From assembly GCA_019316985.1 (NCBI GenBank), contig CP079215.1, positions 3,162,001 to 3,226,000 on the forward strand: 64,000 nucleotides of DNA. The letters are read 5' to 3'. This document shows, one piece after another, positions 19,185 through 30,591 of the stretch. The stretch's first letter is position 1; each line of letters opens with the position of its first letter. The position numbers were made by a program, and so were the translations under genes. The notes under the pieces are model-generated. The model was not told the origin of the DNA and did no database searches. It saw only the letters and a list, made by a program, of their open reading frames with translations. The DNA comes from Paraniabella defluvii (GTDB lineage Bacteria; Bacteroidota; Bacteroidia; Chitinophagales; Chitinophagaceae).

Positions 19185-21676
19185 ATGAAAGTTGTTGTTA
19201 TTGGTAATGGCATGGTAGGCCAGAAATTCTGCGAAAAACTGCTCTCTAAAGGAATTCCGGATTTACAACTAACTGTTTTTGGTGAGGAGACCCTTGCTGC
19301 TTACGATCGTGTACACCTCAGCTCTTACTTCGCCGGAAAAACGGTAGAAGACCTGACGCTTCAGCCGGTTAAATGGTATGAAGAAAACGGGATTGACCTG
19401 AGGCTGGGCGACCCGGTGCAGGAGGTAGATCGTTTGAAAAAACGGTAACATCGTTTGAAGGGCTTACTATTTCGTACAACTACCTGGTATTTGCTACCGG
19501 CTCGGCTGCATTTGTACCTCCCATCCCGGGAGTAGATAAGCATGGAGTGTTTGTGTACCGTACTATAGAAGATCTGAATATGATCTGGCGCCATGCTGCC
19601 ACCGCGAAAACGGCGGTAGTGATAGGTGGAGGATTGTTAGGGCTTGAAGCGGCAAAAGCCTGCCTGGACCTGGGTATTAAAGATACGCATGTCATAGAGT
19701 TCGCGCCCCGCCTGATGCCAAGACAGATTGATGAAGCGGGCTCCGAAATATTGATCCAGAAGTTAAAGGAGCTGGATATTACCACCCATACAGGAAAGAA
19801 CACAGCGGCTATCCTGGGTAATGAAACTATTAAGGGAATGATCTTTACGGACGGTACTATTTTAAGTACCGATATGCTGGTAATATCTGCAGGTATAAAG
19901 CCCAGAGATGAGCTGGCCCGTGCCTGTGGATTGACCGTGGGGCCAAGAGGAGGCATTGTAGTAAATGATCATATGACCACCAATGATGAGCACATTTTTG
20001 CTATAGGAGAATGTGCTTTACATAATTCAATGATCTATGGCCTGGTAGCACCAGGGTATGAAATGGCGGATGTAGTGGCTACTCAATTGGCCGGGGCCGC
20101 CAAAGAATTCGCGGGTTTCGATATGAGTACCAAACTGAAGCTGATTGGTATTGATGTTGCCAGCTTTGGTGATCCGTTTATTTCGGGTGACGAGGCCCGC
20201 ACAATTGTTTACAGAGACAATCACCGGGGCATCTATAAAAGGATCAACTTTTCGAATGATGGCAAAGAGTTATTAGGCGGTGTTCTGGTAGGAGATGCGG
20301 AAGCATATAATATGTTATTACAGATCTGTAAAAATAAAATGGCATTGCCTCCCGATCCGATGGACCTGATCATAAAGGCGAAAGAAGGTGCGGCTGATGC
20401 CGGAGCCGGGGTAGTAGCCCTGCCCGATGATGCCCTGATCTGCAGTTGCGAAGGCGTGACCAAGTTAGATATATGCAACGCTGTTACCGGGGAAGGTTGC
20501 GAAACGGTTGATGCCATTAAAAAGTGTACAAAAGCTGCTACCGGTTGCGGGGGTGCGCACCAATGGTAAAGGATATTATGGTGCACACGATGAAGCAGCA
20601 GGGTAAGCTGGTGCGTAATGTACTTTGTGAGCATTTTAGCTATTCCAGGCAGGAGTTATACGATCTGGTTAAATTGAAAAACCTGCATAGTTTCGATGGT
20701 GCTGGATACATTAGGTGAAGGCGACGGATGCGAAACCTGTCGCCCGGCCGTAAGCTCTGTATTAGCCAGCTTGTGGAATGAGCTGATCGTTAAAAAGAGA
20801 GCGCTACTTCCCAGGATACCAATGATCGCTTTCTTGCAAATATTCAAAAAGGAGGTACCTATTCAGTTGTGCCGCGTATTCCCGGTGGAGAAATAACACC
20901 TGATAAATTATTGATCATTGCACAGGTAGCCAAGAAGTATAATTTATACACCAAGATAACCGGCGGCCAGCGTATCGATATGTTCGGCGCCCATTTAAAT
21001 GATCTGCCCTTCATTTGGGAAGAATTGATTGAAGCGGGCTTTGAAAGTGGTCATGCTTACGGAAAATCATTGCGTACGGTGAAGAGCTGTGTAGGCAGCA
21101 CCTGGTGCCGGTTTGGTTTGCATGATAGCGTGAGCTATGCCATACGCATTGAAGAGCGTTATCGCGGCCTCCGTTCTCCTCATAAATTAAAGTCAGCCGC
21201 GTATCCGGTTGTATCAGGGAGTGTGCCGAAGCGCAATCGAAAGACTTCGGTATTATCGCCACTGAAAAAGGCTGGAACCTGTATGTATGCGGCAATGGTG
21301 GTTCTAAACCCCAACATGCCTTATTACTGGCAACCGATCTTGATTCCGAAACCTGCATTCAATACATCGACCGCTTCCTGATGTTTTATATCAAAACTGC
21401 CGATCCGCTTACCCGTACCGCTACCTGGTTAAACAAGATGGAGGGAGGCATCGACTACCTGCGCAATGTGGTAGTGCACGATAGCCTTGGAATAGGTGCC
21501 GAGCTTGAAAGGGAAATGCAGCTGTTGGTTGATGCCTATCAATGCGAATGGAAAACGTGGTGGAAACGCCAGAGCTTAGAAGTCAGTTTACTCATTTCAT
21601 AAATGCTCCGCAAGAAAAAGATCCTACCGTTACATTTGAAACAATGCGGGAGCAGAAAAAGGCAGCTACCTGGTAA
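19185..21676 (+). CDS. nirB: NAD(P)H-dependent nitrite reductase large subunit (frameshifted)
   Basis: About 830 residues, split into five frames (breaks near 19440, 20565, 20700, 20805 and 21210). Domains in order are the FAD site VVVIGNGMVGQKFCE, the NAD site VVIGGGLLGLEAA, and a BFD-like [2Fe-2S] segment CSCEGVTKLDICNAV with GCGGC. A second BFD-like segment (CETCRPAV) follows, then the siroheme/[4Fe-4S] domain with SCVGSTWCRFGLHDS and the second Cys pair GCIRECAEAQS (21210-21240). It reduces nitrite to ammonium in the cytosol. It is first in an operon with nirD and narK. Confidence 0.96.
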
Positions 21677-21735
21677 GCACTTACCGTGCAGTAATTCTTT
21701 ATTGATCTTACAACTATCTCAAAAACTATTCATCT

Positions 21736-22125
21736 ATGCCCAATAAAAATTGGTTTCACGTATGCAATGTGCAGGAGATGCCGCATAACGGTGGTGTATG
21801 TGTAAAATATGGCGATCACCAGATAGCGCTATTTTATTTTACCCACCGCAACGAGTGGTACGCCTCACAAAATCTCTGTCCGCATAAACAACAAATGGCC
21901 CTGAGTCGCGGCATGCTGGGGTCGCAGCAAGGCGAGCCTAAAATAGCCTGTCCGTTTCATAAAAAAACCTTTTCGTTAAAAGATGGTCACTGCCTTAACG
22001 ATGAAACCTGTGGAAGTATCGCGGTATATGAAGTACGCGTAAAAGATGGCCAGGTGTACATCGATGTAAGCGATATTGAACAGGAAGTGCCTGCGGGCGA
22101 ACCGGCATCCAATATGTGCTCCTGA
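21736..22125 (+). CDS. nirD: Nitrite reductase small subunit (Rieske-like)
   Basis: 129 residues, unbroken. The Rieske ligands are present as CPHKQQMAL and CPFHKKTF, preceded by SQNL. This differs from many NirD proteins, which have lost the ligands, so a [2Fe-2S] cluster is likely. It partners NirB in NAD(P)H-dependent nitrite reduction. It lies 59 bases after nirB. Confidence 0.93.
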   Translation: MPNKNWFHVCNVQEMPHNGGVCVKYGDHQIALFYFTHRNEWYASQNLCPHKQQMALSRGMLGSQQGEPKIACPFHKKTFSLKDGHCLNDETCGSIAVYEVRVKDGQVYIDVSDIEQEVPAGEPASNMCS

Positions 22126-22147
22126 AATATTTAAACCCTAAAATGCA

Positions 22148-22553
22148 ATGAGAAATTTATTTAAACCATTAACGGTGCTCATCACCACATTGTCTCTCTG
22201 TAATATAGCCCCGCCCAGAACGCGGCTCCCAAACCGGCTCTTGCAGCCTGGGACGGGATGGTAATAGCAGGATATGTAGATAAAGGAGCTTTTGTCAACT
22301 TCGGAGGTCCTTGTATAAAATTCGTAAGCAAGCCTTACGTAGTAACGTTGGGCATGTTGCCTTCGCTGCGCATCAAAGAAGATAAAGTGGCGGCGGGTGC
22401 AAAAAGAATTCACCGGTTACGCCCAATCTTGGCGCAGGTGTAAGCTTTGCCTATAAGCATTTGGCATTACAGGTGCCTGTATATTATAATGCTAAAACAG
22501 CTGCTGCCGATGGCCGATGGAATATCGGTATAGGAGCCGGTTATCGGTTCTGA
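22148..22553 (+). CDS. Small exported beta-barrel-like protein in the nir operon (frameshifted)
   Basis: About 135 residues. A signal peptide begins MRNLFKPLTVLITTLSL, and a break near 22205 leads to AAWDGMVIAGYVDKGAFVNFGGP. After another break near 22405 comes GAGVSFAYKHLALQVPVYYNAK, ending IGIGAGYRF. The alternating pattern and terminal aromatic Phe suggest an outer-membrane-associated small barrel. Similar proteins accompany nitrite or nitrate operons in Bacteroidota; the role is unknown. No family name is assigned. Confidence 0.6.
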
Positions 22554-22602
22554 AATAAAGATCTCTAAACTCTATTCTATTTAATTAATAAACCGATTGA
22601 TC

Positions 22603-23904
22603 ATGAGCTCAGTTAATACAAAACCCCTCAGTAAGTTGAACGTGTTTTCTTTTAAGGGAATACAGATGCGTACTTTTCATATTACCTGGTTTACTTTTTT
22701 TTGTTTGCTTTTTTGGGTGGTTTGGCCTGGCGCCTTTGATGCCTACCATCAAAGAAGATCTTCAGCTGGATAAATCACAGATCGGCAATATTGTTATTGC
22801 TTCTGTATCGGGAACCATTATTGCCCGTTTATTGATCGGGCGCCTGTGCGATACCTGGGGCCCGAGAAAACGTATACAGCTTTATTGCTGATTGGCGCCA
22901 TACCCGTGATGTGTGTAGGATTGGCCGAGAGTTATACCAGTTTCCTGTTGTTTCGGCTGGCTATAAGCGTTATCGGCGCATCCTTTGTTATTACACAGTT
23001 TCATACCTCTATGATGTTTGCGCCTAATATTAAAGGAACGGCGAATGCAGTTGCCGGCGGCTGGGGTAACCTGGGTGGGGAGTAACCAATATTGTAATGC
23101 CGCTAATATTTGCGGCCATTGTGGGTGCCGGGTACACCAGTAGTGAAGCCTGGCGCCAGGCTATGATCTTTCCAGGCCTGATGATGTTGATTGCAGCCTT
23201 TCTTCTTTATTATAAGTATACTAAAGATACGCCCGCAGGGAATTTTGATGAAATTGAAAGGGTGAAAGAAAAAGGAAAGACGGATTATAGTGTATTAAAG
23301 GACTGGCGTATATGGGCACTGACCCTGGCCTATGCCATGTGTTTTGGTATGGAGATTACTTTTGATAATGTAGCTGCTTTACACTTTGTACAGGAGTATC
23401 AACTGGATCAGCGTTCCGCTGGTTTTTGGGCGGGTGTCTTCGGGTTGATGAATTTATTTGCAAGAGCGCTGGGTGGCATATTTGCCGACCGTATTGGCAA
23501 GTCGTACGGCATGCGTGGCAAGGGGTTACTGCTGGCAGGCGTATTATTGCTCGAGGGCATTGGACTGATATTATTTGCCCGGGCAGGATCAATGCCTTTG
23601 GCGATCCTATCTATGTTGTCTTTTGCCCTGTTTCTAAAAATGGCCAACGGAGCTACTTATGCAATTACTCCTTTTATCAATGAGAAAATGTAGGACTGGT
23701 AAGCGGTGTAGTGGGAGCCGGGGAAATTTGGGAGGCATGTTGTTTGGCTTTTTGTTTAAAAGCCCTTCCATTACCTATGGTCAGGCCTTCAGCTATATTG
23801 GTGTAATAGTAGTGTTGGTGTCATTGATTGTTTTGTTAACCCGGTTTGCAAGGGCAAAAGCCGTTGATACGCCTGTAACAATATTGGAACCACTGGCGCA
23901 ATAA
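22603..23904 (+). CDS. narK: Nitrate/nitrite transporter of the NNP (NarK) family (frameshifted)
   Basis: About 430 residues of a 12-helix MFS transporter, broken near 22705, 22850, 23083 and 23690. The N-terminus is KLNVFSFKGIQMRTFHITWFTFF. The two NNP nitrate-signature motifs are visible: GGWGNLGGG (about 23059-23085) and GAGGNLGG (about 23712-23735). It imports nitrate and may export nitrite across the inner membrane. Its position between nirBD and the nitrate reductase supports an assimilatory role. Confidence 0.93.
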
Positions 23905-23953
23905 CTGTGAGATAACAGACCTCTGACGATTGCTTTAAAAACAGGTAAATATA

Positions 23954-26129
23954 ATGAACCATCCTACCACATATTCTTCTGCAGATACTAAAAAAGTACT
24001 ACAACCTGCTGTTATTGCGGGGTGGGCTGCGGTATAGAAGTGGTAAAGGATAAGTTGGGGAGACTAACGGTAAGCGGTAATGAAAAACATCCGGTAAATA
24101 AAGGAATGTTGTGCAGTAAAGGCATGAACCTGCATTACACGGTAAATGATACTACTGACCGGTTGTTTTATCCTGAAATGCGCTACGGTCGTAATCAGCC
24201 CCGGCAGCGGGTTTCATGGGATGCCGCCCTGGAACGTACTGCAGCCGTTTTTAAAACCTTTATAGAAAAATATGGTCCTGATTCAGTTGCCTTCTACGCT
24301 TCGGGACAGTGCCTGACGGAAGAATATTACGTAGTCAATAAGCTTATCAAAGGCTTTATTGGCAGTAATAATATAGATACCAACTCCAGGTTGTGCATGA
24401 GCAGCGCGGTAGTAGGCTATAAGATGAGCCTGGGTGAAGACAGCGTGCCGGTGAGCTACGAAGACCTGGAGATAGCCGATGTTATTTTTGTGGCGGGAGC
24501 CAACCCTGCATGGTGCCATCCGATTCTATGGCGCAGGGTTGAAGCTGCCCGTGAAAAAAATCCCAACCTTAAAATTATTGTCAGTGACCCGCGTAAAACG
24601 CAAACCTGTTCTATTGCCGACGTACACCTCCAGCTGAACCCCGGAACGGATATTACATTACATCATGCCATTGGACGGGCGTTGATAGAAAACGGAGACA
24701 TTGATCAGGTATTTGTTAAAGATCATACGGAGGGATTTGAACAATATAAGAATATCGTTTTCGAAAGAACGATAGCCGAGGCCGCATCCACCTGTGGCAT
24801 AGAAGAATCGCTGATATGGGAGGCCGCTTCTTATATTGGTAATGCCAAGGGTTTTATTACCATGTGGACCATGGGGCTGAATCAAAGTGTGGTGGGAGTA
24901 AATAAAAATCTTTCCCTCATCAACCTGAATTTAATTACCGGGCACATAGGAAAGCCCGGATCAGGTCCGCTTTCTCTCACGGGGCAGCCCAATGCTATGG
25001 GAGGAAGAGAAGTAGGCGGCCTGTCTAATTTATTGCCGGCGCATCGGGATCTGAGCAATGCGCAGCACAGGGCTGAGGTAGAGGCGTTTTGGAAAGTGCC
25101 TTATGGCCGCATACCGGCGAAGCCGGGGCTCACTGCTACCGAAATGTTTGAGGCTTTGGAAGATGGAAGGTTAAAAGCTATCTGGATATTATGTACGAAC
25201 CCTTTAATTAGTTTGCCCGACGTAAGACGTGCGGAGGCGGCATTAAAAAAGCCCGGTTTGTGGTGGTGCAGGAAGTGAGCCATAAACCCGAAACCCTGCA
25301 GTATGCAGACGTGGTGTTACCGGCAGCATCCTGGGCGGAAAAAGAGGGTACGATGACCAATGCAGAACGCCGGGTAAGCTATCTTAACAAGATCACCGAT
25401 GCGCCGGGTGAGGCCTTACCCGATGCGGAGATCATTTGTCGTTTCGCTCAAAAAATGGGCTTTGCGGGTTTCGATTATAATCATGTGTCGGAGATATTTG
25501 CAGAACATGCAGCATTAACCAGGGGCACCCATATAGATATAAGCGCGCTCAACTATAATGTATTAAGAGAGAAACTGACAGTGCAGTGGCCTTACACCGC
25601 AGCTCATGCCAATGCCGGCAGGGATAATGAAGCTTCCCTGGGCACAAAGAGACTTTTTACAGATCATCAATTTTATACAGTCAGTAAAAAGGCAATAATT
25701 CATTCTTTTGATGATCTTAATAGATCAGAGCCGTTAAGCCCCGATTTTCCTTTGATTTTAACTACAGGCCGCATACGCGATCAGTGGCATACCATGAGTA
25801 AGACAGGGAAGGTGAACAAACTGAAACAGCATATTTCATCTGCCTTCCTGGAAATACACCCTGATGATGCCTTGCAGAGAGGTATACAAGAAAATGCGCT
25901 GGTGGTTATTAAAAGCAGTCGTGGTGAAGTGCAGGTGAAAGCAAAACTTTCAGAGGATATTAAGAAAGGAGTGGTGTTCCTGCCTATGCACTGGGGTAAG
26001 GTGTTGAACAGCGATCTCAACCGGGCTAATAATGTTACCAATAACCTGCTCGATCCAAAGAGTAAAGAGCCGGATTTTAAATTTACGGCAGTTGAGGTCA
26101 GTCTTTATAAAAAGCCGGAACAAAAATAA
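23954..26129 (+). CDS. Assimilatory nitrate reductase catalytic part (molybdopterin oxidoreductase)
   Basis: About 725 residues. After the ATG at 23954 a lost base near 24000 leads into the N-terminal [4Fe-4S] motif CCYCGVGCG with the distal CSKG. The Mo-bis-MGD body includes FYASGQCLTEEYYVVNKL, the probable Mo-ligand Cys in NSRLCMSSAVVGYK, GANPAWCHPI, and PNAMGGREVGGL. The C-terminal domain has TTGRIRDQWHTMSKTG. A break near 25255 is also present. The layout fits the NasA/NasC/NarB class that reduces nitrate to nitrite in the cytosol. The stop at 26129 is probably an artefact, see the next entry. Confidence 0.92.
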
Positions 26130-27537
26130 TTGTAGTAGGTGCCGGTGCGGGCGCCTGCGGTTTTGTAAAATCTTACCGGAATATCAATACCGAAGACGAA
26201 ATAGAAGTTTTTAGTAAAGAAGCATTCCCTTTTTATAACCGGGTATTATTGCCAGACTATATAACCGGGACCTTACAGTGGGATAACCTGGTAAAAATGA
26301 CCGATGCAGAGGAATATGCTTATCAGGTTAAACTGCACCGGGGTATTAGTATTACTGATATAAATAGAAATGATAAAACGGTTACCGACAGTAATGGAAG
26401 CGTGCATGCCTATGATATATTGATCCTGGCAACCGGTAGCCGTTCTGCTATGTTGCGTGATGTGCCGGATATGAAAGGCATTTTTTCGATGCGTAACCGG
26501 GGTGATGCCGATACTTTCCTGCAGCATACCCGCGAAACTTCGGGTCGAGTAGTGATTATCGGAGGTGGGCTGCTGGGTATAGAGCTGGCGGCTGCTCTTC
26601 GTGAAGTGCAAATGGAGGCCACTGTTATTCAACGTACCTCCAGGTTAATGAACCGGCAGTTGGACCCGCTGGGCAGCCAGTTGCTGCACGAGGAATTAAC
26701 AGATAAGGGAATTGATATTTATTATAACGATGAGACCGACCGTTTTCTGGGCACAGGCGCTGTTAGCGGCATCAGGCTTAAAAGTGGCTTAACAATTGAT
26801 TGCACTGCTGTGGTTATGGCCATTGGTACAACACCGAATATAGAGTTGGCACGGGAAAGCGGGCTTGAATGCAAGAGGGGTGTGGTGGTAAACGATTACT
26901 TACAAACCAGCGACCCTTCCATTTTTGCGATAGGTGAAATAGCAGAATTTAAGGGGCGCTATATGGAATTACGGCAGCTGCCGAGCAGCAGGCAGAAATT
27001 GTTGCCAGGTACATGAATGGAGATGTCTCTGGCAGCTACAATGGTTCCCTGCTCATGAATATCCTTAAAATTCATGGCACCGATCTTTGCTCGCTCGGTG
27101 ATGTAGAGAGCCCCGACGATCCGGCTTACGAGGAAGTGGTTTTTATTGATAAGGCAAAACGATATTATAAAAAATGCATCATTTATAACGACCGGTTGGT
27201 AGGGGCTATATTAATCGGCGATAAGAACGAATTTCTTGAATACCGTAACCTGATAGAGAATAAGATCGAGTTAAGCGAGAAAAGGCTTCAGCTGCTTCGT
27301 TCGGGAAAAACCACCGAGCCCGTTATCGGAAAGTTAGTGTGTAGCTGTAATAATGTAGGCGAGGGCAACCTGGTGCATAAGATCAAAGAAGGTTGTAGGG
27401 ATCACTTGCAGCTTTGCCAGCTCAGCGGGGCAGGCATGGGCTGTGGGAGCTGCCGCCCCGAAGTAAAAGCTATCCTGGAACGAGCCTTAGAACCGGCGAG
27501 TACATCCCATGCAGAAGCCGAAAAATTAAGCACATAA
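26126..27537 (+). CDS. FAD/NAD(P)H-BFD electron-transfer module of nitrate reductase (probably fused to the catalytic part)
   Basis: About 470 residues. The N-terminal FAD site is IIVVGAGAGACGF, followed by FYNRVLLPDYITG, ILATGSRSAM, and the NAD site VVIIGGGLLGIELA. After a break near 26965 come YNGSLLMNILKIHGTDL and a BFD-like [2Fe-2S] domain (LVCSCNNVGEGNL with GMGCGSC). This is a NasB/NirB-N-terminal-like reductase that would feed electrons to nitrate reductase. The frame has no start codon before the FAD motif. Adding one A to the A5 run at 26122-26126 joins it seamlessly to the catalytic part, so a single fused protein of about 1,190 residues is likely. Confidence 0.8.
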
Positions 27538-29029
27538 TGAAAGGGTACCATACTATAAAAGTGAATTGCAAGGGTGGTATCATATCACCTGGCGAGCTGC
27601 TTGAAATACTCAATGTGGCATCGCAGTCGGCAGTAAAGCAGGTTGGATTTGGGCTGAGACAGCAGCTGCTGATAGATGTGGAAGAAAATCTGGCGGGGAA
27701 GCTTTCAGATGGATTGCTGCAATTAGGAGTTACTTACGAAGTAGATAAAGATGATTATCCCAATATCGTGAGTTCCTATCCCGCAGAAGAAGTGTTTATC
27801 AATAACAGCTGGCTGAGTGAGGGCGTATATAAAGACATATTGGATGAACTGGACCACCGGCCACGGTTAAAGATCAATGTGTCAGATAGCAACCAGAGTT
27901 TTACTCCATTGCTTACCGGTAATATTAATTGGGTGGCTTCTCCCCGGGCGCCTCATTTCTGGCATTTGTTCATTCGTTTTCCCAAAACCAATCGTGTGTT
28001 TGAATGGAATGAGATGGTATACACCAATGATATAGCCCGCCTCTCCCGGGATATTGAGCGCATTATTTTTGATGATGCCGCCGCTTTTGTACATAATCAG
28101 GCTGCAGAGGGTGAAACATTATTTCAACTTATTAAAAATGGTAACTATATTACACGTTTGTCAGAAGGCAGTATGAAACTACCCTCTTTTAACCTGCCTT
28201 ATTACGAGGGATTCAACCGGCATAATAATAAATACTGGCTGGGTGTGTACCGCCGTAATGAAATGTTCCCGGTTGCATTTTTGAAAGAACTTTGCCAGCT
28301 ATGTTTGCATACCAAGCTCGGACAGCTTTGCTCAACGCCCTGGAAATCGATCATTATTAAAGGTATAGAAGAAAAAGATAAACATCGGTGGAGTCATTTG
28401 CTGGATAAGCATGAAATTAATATGCGCCATGCAGCCAATGAACTTAATTTTCAGGTAGAGGATAATGATGAGGCAGCAAGGAAACTGAAGTCGCAACTGG
28501 TGAGAAAACTGAATGTCATGGATGCGCGTACTTTTGGGATTTGTATCGGCATAAAAACCAGAAAGGGCAGCGAAATATTCAGCAGTATTCTCATCCGGCG
28601 GAAACCGTTATTAAAAGTATTGGGGAAAAGCTTCTTTCATGTATATGATATTTTGTGCTCAAAAGATTTTAATCCGAATGAACGCACGGAATCTGTTTTC
28701 GTTAGCAATGTACCCCGCTGGCATCTCATTACTGAGCTGCTGAGCGCCGTTTTATGGTATTATATAAAAATAAGACCGGCCTGGAGGCAGCTGCGTCCGA
28801 GCCTTTGCAGGTAAACACAAAGTTAAAAACGGATTTGGGTACATCTTTGTTTCAGTGCAGTCGGTGCCTGGGTGTTTATGACCAGGAGTACGGTGATCCG
28901 GATCAGGGGATAGATGCAGGAACCGTTTTTCGGAAATTGCCCGATCATTATTGTTGCCCTACCTGCGAAGCACCTAAAAAAGATTTTAAGCGGATTTCAT
29001 GTAGTGAGGAACTGGTCAATAGTGAATAG
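27537..29029 (+). CDS. Nitrite/sulfite-reductase-like protein with C-terminal rubredoxin domain (frameshifted)
   Basis: About 497 residues. The ATG overlaps the previous stop (TAATG). The first 400 residues resemble NIR/SIR ferredoxin-like half domains (VNCKGGIISPGELLEIL, QVGFGLRQQLLIDV, GNINWVASPRAPHFWHLFIRFP) but lack the canonical CX5C...CX3C siroheme/[4Fe-4S] cysteines. A missing A near 28766 separates them from a rubredoxin domain with FQCSRCLGVYD and CCPTCEAPKKDF, the four Fe ligands. It probably transfers electrons within nitrate or nitrite assimilation, but the reaction is unknown. A separate rubredoxin gene from 28754 is the alternative reading. Confidence 0.72.
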
Positions 29030-29057
29030 TTAATGATAAGTGGTTGATAGATGTATA

Positions 29058-29097
29058 CTATGAATCATGGCTATGAACCATGATCTATGAACCATGA
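29058..29097. repeat. Three near-identical 13-bp direct repeats (CTATGAACCATGA type)
   Basis: Copies at 29058-29070, 29071-29083 and 29085-29097 lie between two convergent genes. The first differs at two positions. They look like a simple spacer repeat rather than an operator. Confidence 0.6.
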
Positions 29098-29116
29098 ACT
29101 ATAAGCTACAATCCAT

Positions 29117-29686
29117 TCAGGTCGGCATGAGCATTGCAATTACGAAAGTATTTTTTTGTTCATCCAGTACAGGTAATGTAGCCAGCTCCAGGTGGTCGAG
29201 GGCAAACTTCATGCTGAACTTGGTTAGTTTTCCTTCCCGCAACAGGATCATTATCTTTTGAAGTGCAGCCGATGTGTAAATGGCGCAAAGTGGCTCCGCT
29301 TCATTATCATTCATAAACAGGAAAACGTCTGCCTCTTGTTTTTGATATAGCGCAAAAAGTTCTTTGAGTAGAAAGGTTTTCATAAGGGGCATATCGCAGG
29401 CCAGTATAAAAAGGTCTTCAGCGGGCATAGTGATATGAGCACTTAACAGGCCCAGTAGAGGTCCTCTTGCTTCCAGGGCAACATTGTCTGTTATTAATTC
29501 CACACCGGGTAAGCCGGTTGCGTAGCTACGCTGTTGGAGGTTGTTGATAGAAGCTTTTACTATAATGCCCAGGTCCTGTAATTTTCTCGCAGCATCAATC
29601 GCCCAGTTTGCAGCATCTGTTTGTAGTAGTCCCTTATCGCTGCCCATCCGGGAGCTTAGGCCTCCGCAAAGTATAATTCCCGTCAT
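29117..29686 (-). CDS. mobA: Molybdenum cofactor guanylyltransferase
   Basis: 189 residues, unbroken. The N-terminal nucleotide-binding motif is GIILCGGLSSRMGSDKGLLQ, followed by ELITDNVALEARGPLLGLLSA and LFILACDMPLMK, all typical of MobA. It attaches GMP to Mo-molybdopterin to give the MGD form used by the nitrate reductase in this cluster. It is the only cofactor gene on the minus strand, convergent with the nitrate operon. Confidence 0.93.
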   Translation of the reverse strand: MTGIILCGGLSSRMGSDKGLLQTDAANWAIDAARKLQDLGIIVKASINNLQQRSYATGLPGVELITDNVALEARGPLLGLLSAHITMPAEDLFILACDMPLMKTFLLKELFALYQKQEADVFLFMNDNEAEPLCAIYTSAALQKIMILLREGKLTKFSMKFALDHLELATLPVLDEQKNTFVIAMLMPT

Positions 29687-29770
29687 ATTTGCTTAAAATA
29701 ATGTGTTATAAAATTAATCATTCTTTTAAACAAAGATTATCCGTAGGCAAGAAAAGTGTACTTTCATAGT

Positions 29771-30589
29771 ATGCTATCAGTAAGTCATTTATATGTTTAT
29801 CCTATCAAGTCCTTAGGCGGTATTTTGCTCGACCAGGTACAGTTGACCGATCGAGGGTTAAAGCATGACAGGCGGTTGGTATTAATTGATGAGGATAACC
29901 GGTTTATTTCCCAACGCGAAATAGCCAGGATGGCTTTGCTGCAAACTGCTCTATGTGGCAGTAAATTGATTGTTTTTGAAAAAGGAAATAGCGGGGATGC
30001 TATTGAAGTTGATTTGAACCCGGCTGAAGGGGATGTGGTGAAAGTAATCCTTTTTAAAGATGAAAGCGAAGGCATAGTTCTGGATGAAACCGTAAACAGC
30101 TGGTTTTCAAAAAAGCTGGATGTGAATTGCCGGTTAGTATATATGCCCGACAGGGTACGGAGAGCAGTAGACCCGGTATATGCTCATAACGATGAGATAA
30201 CGGCGTTCTCCGACGGCTTCCCGTTATTGCTCATTGGGCAGGCCTCCTTAAACGATTTAAATAACAGGTTGAACCAATGGTTGCCCATGAACCGTTTCAG
30301 GCCTAATATCGTTTTTACCGGCGGTGCAGCTTTTGAAGAAGACACCATGAAAGAGTTTGAGATCAGCAAAATTCGCTTCGCTGCAGTAAAACCCTGTGCA
30401 AGATGTGTGGTGACCACTATAGATCAGGAAACAGGCGCCAGGGGAAAGGAACCTTTGAAAACGCTGAATCAATACAGGCAGCTTAATAATAAACTTTATT
30501 TCGGGCAGAATATTTTGTATAAGGATGATGGTGTTTTGAGAATAGGTGATGAGCTGAAAGTAATACAGCGGCAACCTTATTTATTGTAA
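29771..30589 (+). CDS. MOSC domain protein (YcbX-like, N-terminal beta-barrel plus MOSC)
   Basis: 272 residues, unbroken. The MOSC N-terminal region is VSHLYVYPIKSLGGILLDQ and HDRRLVLIDEDNRFISQRE. The MOSC core has FSDGFPLLLIGQASLNDLN, RFRPNIVFTGGAAFEEDT and the conserved Cys segment PCARCVVTTID. MOSC proteins bind Mo-cofactor through that Cys and act as reductases, for example of N-hydroxylated compounds, or as cofactor carriers. The starting ATG is at 29771. It lies two bases before moaA, so the two are probably co-transcribed. Confidence 0.88.
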   Translation: MLSVSHLYVYPIKSLGGILLDQVQLTDRGLKHDRRLVLIDEDNRFISQREIARMALLQTALCGSKLIVFEKGNSGDAIEVDLNPAEGDVVKVILFKDESEGIVLDETVNSWFSKKLDVNCRLVYMPDRVRRAVDPVYAHNDEITAFSDGFPLLLIGQASLNDLNNRLNQWLPMNRFRPNIVFTGGAAFEEDTMKEFEISKIRFAAVKPCARCVVTTIDQETGARGKEPLKTLNQYRQLNNKLYFGQNILYKDDGVLRIGDELKVIQRQPYLL

Positions 30590-30591
30590 CT

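Noticed and set aside
27414..27536. Upstream extension of the NIR/SIR-rubredoxin gene
   Set aside because: The extension overlaps the BFD domain of the preceding gene in another frame. The ATG at 27537, overlapping the stop as TAATG, is preferred.
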